Shown one piece after another: positions 58,901 to 64,000 of a stretch of DNA of 64,000 nt; positions within the stretch are counted from its first letter, which is position 1; each line of letters starts with the position of its first letter. The DNA is from Zoroaster sp. YZ-2022 (lineage: Eukaryota; Echinodermata; Asteroidea; Forcipulatida; Zoroasteridae): assembly GCA_029582265.1 (NCBI GenBank), contig CM055816.1, forward strand, positions 96,560,809 to 96,624,808, written 5' to 3'. The notes under the pieces are model-generated. The model ran no database searches. It was not told the origin of the DNA and saw only the letters and a list, made by a program, of their open reading frames with translations. The translations under genes were made by a program, and so were the position numbers.

Positions 58901-61900
58901 TTAATCCTCAGTATAATGCCCACTAGTCCTATACATACACTTCTGTGCAATACATGGTCCTGTGAATATAGGAAGCATTCCGACTATAGTGTTTGTCAAC
59001 TGGTTCTGATAATGTAGGAATGATACTAGTTCTACTTGCCTTCATGTAAAGGTAGCATGCCCACCAGTGTACCTGGTCTTCAGGCCTGTGGTTTCTCAGG
59101 ATTTTACTTGATTTCAGGATTTTTTACAAATCTCCCTTTGCCTGAAAATATTTTCGAAAGAGGAAAAGTAGCATGCATTGTGTCCGAACCTCAAGTTTCT
59201 GGTTTGTGGGGATGTGGAGAGTCTGTAAATCCTCCAACATTAATTAAACATCAGGAGATTCAGGGGCTTTGTCCTCTAGACCAAAGGAGACCCAGTTCCG
59301 CTACCCATTTGTCAGGATTTGTTTACTTTTGTCAAATCACACACCCTAGGTTTTGTTACATTCTAATCGTAAATAATGATTGATGGTCATCGTCCCCAAA
59401 ATGTGGAAAAATACCTCGCCGTACTTTTGATCATTCTTAATTGGGCTTACAGAAACGAGGGAATGAATGAAAATGTGATATGGATAGATTGTAATTTAGA
59501 AATACACTCTTCGAAACTGTGCGTATAATATTATATTACAAACTCATAGTCTTAATATTCAGCTGCTATAAACCCATTTGAAGGTTCCATGTAATTTACA
59601 TTTCCAGTTGAAATATTTAGGTTTTATTTCAGAAGTAAATAATGGTCCTATAATTGGGACCATTCTCCTGAGGACGATCAGAGCATACTGATCGAAACGT
59701 CGAGTTGTACCCCAGTTCTTTTCAGAACTAATTACTACTCAATTGAGATTCCACATGGTGTCACCGCAATTAGTCTTACTTATCATCCTCACCATGCAAA
59801 GCTACAAGTTTTACCGGTCCTATAATTGAATAAAACATTCCAAATGGTACCACATTATTGGTCTACAATGTAATCCAAGTCGGTCCCTAAATTGTAGACT
59901 TGCTGCAAACCCTTTGGCTCTATAGGTCTAGCCCCGGCATCCAGCTGCTACATAAACCGTTTGTCGGTTCCTTAACTAGCTTCCATTTCCAGTTAAAATA
60001 CTTGAACAAAGGATTCCAAATGGTACCACATTGTTGATCTAAAATACATCTCAGAGTCCCCAAATTGTAGACTTGCTACCAACCCATATTAGCTCTATCC
60101 GCTCAGCGCACATCGTAGCCCTCTAGCGGTGAATTTGCATCCAGTGTCTTGATGATAGTAGACTAGCCCCTAGATTGGTTCCTGTCTTTATCCTATTTCC
60201 TATATCAACGATATAGACAGGCTCCAAGCGCACCATTCAAGGAGTTTCATTGGCCTTGGATACGTTGTGCTGGTATGTCCTGTAAATATAGGGTAGCATG
60301 CCTACATGTCAGTGTTTGTCAGCTTGTCCTGATCCTGTAAATGTAGGGATGAAACCTGTGTACTTAATTGTCTTCTGTCCTCGGTATCATGTTCACTGGC
60401 GTATATACACCGGTGCAATGATCGTCATATAAAATTAAGTTAGCATTCCTAACATAGTGTTCGTCAGCTGGTCCTGAAATGTAGGGAAGATGTCTGTTTA
60501 TTTGCTTCAATTATATTTGTAGTTCCCACTGCCCCTTTACATTTCCGTAAAACATAATGGTCCAGAAAATATAGGTAGCATGCCTATACACGTCAATGTA
60601 TGTTAGCTTGTCCTGTAAATTTACGGATGATGCTCGTTTCCTTGGCTTCAATCCTTGGTAGTTCCCACTTGCCATTTAGATTTCTGTACAACAAGGTCCT
60701 GTAAATGTAGGTAGCATGCCTACAGGTCATGAGCTTACGGTCAGCTTGTCCTGTAAATGATTGTTTACTTGCCTTTAATCCTCAGTATAATGCCCACTAG
60801 TCCTATACATACACTTCTGTGCAATACATGGTCCTGTGAATATAGGAAGCATTCCGACTATAGTGTTTGTCAACTGGTTCTGATAATGTAGGAATGATAC
60901 TAGTTCTACTTGCCTTCATGTAAAGGTAGCATGCCCACCAGTGTACCTGGTCTTCAGGCCTGTGGTTTCTCAGGATTTTACTTGATTTCAGGATTTTTTA
61001 CAAATCTCCCTTTGCCTGAAAATATTTTCGAAAGAGGAAAAGTAGCATGCATTGTGTCCGAACCTCAAGTTTCTGGTTTGTGGGGATGTGGAGAGTCTGT
61101 AAATCCTCCAACATTAATTAAACATCAGGAGATTCAGGGGGCTTTGTCCTCTAGACCAAAGGGAGACCCAGTTCCGCTACCCATTTGTCAGGATTTGTTT
61201 ACTTTTGTCCAAATCACACACCCCTAGGTTTTGTTACATTCTAATCGTAAATAATGATTGATGGTCATCGTCCCCAAAATGTGGAAAAATACCTCGCCGT
61301 ACTTTTGATCATTCTTAATTGGGCTTACAGAAACGAGGGAATGAATGAAAATGTGATATGGATAGATTGTAATTTAGAAATACACTCTTCGAAACTGTGC
61401 GTATAATATTATATTACAAACTCATAGTCTTAATATTCAGCTGCTATAAACCCATTTGAAGGTTCCATGTAATTTACATTTCCAGTTGAAATATTTAGGT
61501 TTTATTTCAGAAGTAAATAATGGTCCTATAATTGGGACCATTCTCCTGAGGACGATCAGAGCATACTGATCGAAACGTCGAGTTGTACCCCCAGTTCTTT
61601 TCAGAACTAATTACTACTCAATTGAGATTCCACATGGTGTCACCGCAATTAGTCTTACTTATCATCCTCACCATGCAAAGCTACAAGTTTTACCGGTCCT
61701 ATAATTGAATAAAACATTCCAAATGGTACCACATTATTGGTCTACAATGTAATCCAAGTCGGTCCCTAAATTGTAGACTTGCTGCAAACCCTTTGGCTCT
61801 ATAGGTCTAGCCCCGGCATCCAGCTGCTACATAAACCGTTTGTCGGTTCCCTTAACTAGCTTCCATTTCCAGTTAAAATACTTGAACAAAGGATTCCAAA

Positions 61901-64000
61901 TGGTACCACATTGTTGATCTAAAATACATCTCAGAGTCCCCAAATTGTAGACTTGCTACCAACCCATATTAGCTCTATCCGCTCAGCGCACATCGTAGCC
62001 CTCTAGCGGTGAATTTGCATCCAGTGTCTTGATGATAGTAGACTAGCCCCTAGATTGGTTCCTGTCTTTATCCTATTTCCTATATCAACGATATAGACAG
62101 GCTCCAAGCGCACCATTCAAGGAGTTTCATTGGCCTTGGATACGTTGTGCTGGTATGTCCTGTAAATATAGGGTAGCATGCCTACATGTCAGTGTTTGTC
62201 AGCTTGTCCTGATCCTGTAAATGTAGGGATGAAACCTGTGTACTTAATTGTCTTCTGTCCTCGGTATCATGTTCACTGGCGTATATACACCGGTGCAATG
62301 ATCGTCATATAAAATTAAGTTAGCATTCCTAACATAGTGTTCGTCAGCTGGTCCTGAAATGTAGGGAAGATGTCTGTTTATTTGCTTCAATTATATTTGT
62401 AGTTCCCACTGCCCCTTTACATTTCCGTAAAACATAATGGTCCAGAAAATATAGGTAGCATGCCTATACACGTCAATGTATGTTAGCTTGTCCTGTAAAT
62501 TTACGGATGATGCTCGTTTCCTTGGCTTCAATCCTTGGTAGTTCCCACTTGCCATTTAGATTTCTGTACAACAAGGTCCTGTAAATGTAGGTAGCATGCC
62601 TACAGGTCATGAGCTTACGGTCAGCTTGTCCTGTAAATGATTGTTTACTTGCCTTTAATCCTCAGTATAATGCCCACTAGTCCTATACATACACTTCTGT
62701 GCAATACATGGTCCTGTGAATAATTATAGGAAGCATTCCGACTATAGTGTTTGTCAACTGGTTCTGATAATGTAGGAATGATACTAGTTCTACTTGCCTT
62801 CATGTAAAGGTAGCATGCCCACCAGTGTACCTGGTCTTCAGGCCTGTGGTTTCTCAGGATTTTACTTGATTTCAGGATTTTTTACAAATCTCCCTTTGCC
62901 TGAAAATATTTTCGAAAGAGGAAAAGTAGCATGCATTGTGTCCGAACCTCAAGTTTCTGGTTTGTGGGGATGTGGAGAGTCTGTAAATCCTCCAACATTA
63001 ATTAAACATCAGGAGATTCAGGGCTTTGTCCTCTAGACCAAAGGGAGACCCAGTTCCGCTACCCATTTGTCAGGATTTGTTTACTTTTGTCAAATCACAC
63101 ACCCCTAGGTTTTGTTACATTCTAATCGTAAATAATGATTGATGGTCATCGTCCCCAAAATGTGGAAAAAATACCTCGCCGTACTTTTGATCATTCTTAA
63201 TTGGGCTTACAGAAACGAGGGAATGAATGAAAATGTGATATGGATAGATTGTAATTTAGAAATACACTCTTCGAAACTGTGCGTATAATATTATATTACA
63301 AACTCATAGTCTTAATATTCAGCTGCTATAAACCCATTTGAAGGTTCCATGTAATTTACATTTCCAGTTGAAATATTTAGGTTTTATTTCAGAAGTAAAT
63401 AATGGTCCTATAATTGGGACCATTCTCCTGAGGACGATCAGAGCATACTGATCGAAACGTCGAGTTGTACCCCCAGTTCTTTTCAGAACTAATTACTACT
63501 CAATTGAGATTCCACATGGTGTCACCGCAATTAGTCTTACTTATCATCCTCACCATGCAAAGCTACAAGTTTTACCGGTCCTATAATTGAATAAAACATT
63601 CCAAATGGTACCACATTATTGGTCTACAATGTAATCCAAGTCGGTCCCTAAATTGTAGACTTGCTGCAAACCCTTTGGCTCTATAGGTCTAGCCCCGGCA
63701 TCCAGCTGCTACATAAACCGTTTGTCGGTTCCCTTAACTAGCTTCCATTTCCAGTTAAAATACTTGAACAAAGGATTCCAAATGGTACCACATTGTTGAT
63801 CTAAAATACATCTCAGAGTCCCCAAATTGTAGACTTGCTACCAACCCATATTAGCTCTATCCGCTCAGCGCACATCGTAGCCCTCTAGCGGTGAATTTGC
63901 ATCCAGTGTCTTGATGATAGTAGACTAGCCCCTAGATTGGTTCCTGTCTTTATCCTATTTCCTATATCAACGATATAGACAGGCTCCAAGCGCACCATTC

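Larger units (their letters stand above)
48042..64000. repeat. Satellite array of ~1.88-kb units, eight full plus one partial
   Basis: Anchoring on CATTTGTCAGGATTTG, units run 48042-49919, 49920-51797, 51798-53678, 53679-55557, 55558-57434, 57435-59307, 59308-61183, 61184-63065 and a partial 63066-64000. Lengths are 1873-1882 bp. Units are nearly identical; differences are mostly single-base runs plus a few shared variants. Each unit is built of older repeats. Three blocks of ~185 bp contain CCAGTTnAAATA and CCAAATGGTACCACATT. Then five to six blocks of ~140 bp contain CCTGTAAATnTAGGTAGCATGCC and TCAGCTTGTCCTG. The head-to-tail layout over nearly 16 kb makes it a large-unit satellite. No rRNA, snRNA, histone or tRNA gene was found in the unit. 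Confidence 0.95.

Noticed and set aside
48042..64000. Ribosomal, 5S, histone or snRNA tandem gene array
   Set aside because: The array layout prompted the idea, but no rRNA, histone or snRNA motif was seen in the unit.

Overview
The window is eukaryotic: introns with GT/AG boundaries, tRNA-derived SINEs, (TA)n tracts, several DNA transposon families and very low coding density. The mix of repeats and recurrent motifs such as TACATGTA, TAGGCCTA and AACGTTA suggests a marine invertebrate, perhaps an invertebrate deuterostome (echinoderm, hemichordate or cephalochordate). That is an impression and the sequence does not prove it. No intact single-copy host gene was recognised. Two N runs of exactly 500 bases (19978-20477, 47542-48041) look like fixed-size scaffold gaps.

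Region 1 (1-19977) is a repeat graveyard: a decayed coiled-coil multigene-family ORF (1015-2303), a weak host-exon candidate (3657-4294), a Penelope-like inverted fragment (3880-4083), a MITE (7085-7792), three SINE copies, a decayed hAT transposase split by a SINE (10392-13305), and a striking promoter-like block with about 11 CCAAT boxes ahead of a TATA box (14731-15205).

Region 2 (20478-47026) is the core. A 60-bp minisatellite and nested palindromes lead into a large element that carries two divergent genes. On the minus strand is a nine-exon BEN-domain protein (SH3/Tudor-like N-terminus, a 7-residue repeat array, coiled coil, C-terminal BEN). On the plus strand is an EnSpm/CACTA (Tnp2-type) transposase with one intron. 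The right end is packed with about 16 CATTCAA/TTGAATG motifs, like the subterminal repeats of CACTA elements. Most of the element is present twice, head to tail with no gap (21817-34406 and 34407-47026). The copies differ mainly by small indels, so this is either a recent tandem duplication or two haplotypes joined by the assembler. Both transposase copies carry the same tiny piggyBac-like insertion (TTAA target duplication) that breaks the reading frame.

Region 3 (48042-64000) is a satellite array of about 1.88-kb units, eight complete and one partial. Each unit is itself built from older diverged repeats and carries a 158-bp Penelope-like insertion flanked by a 13-bp duplication. The left edge of the array lies inside the second gap, and the array runs off the window's end.

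My main hypothesis is that the BEN protein is the DNA-binding partner of the CACTA transposase (the job of TNPA in plant En/Spm) and that the CATTCAA motif cluster is its binding region. This is inference. I do not recall a described CACTA element with a BEN-domain second gene.
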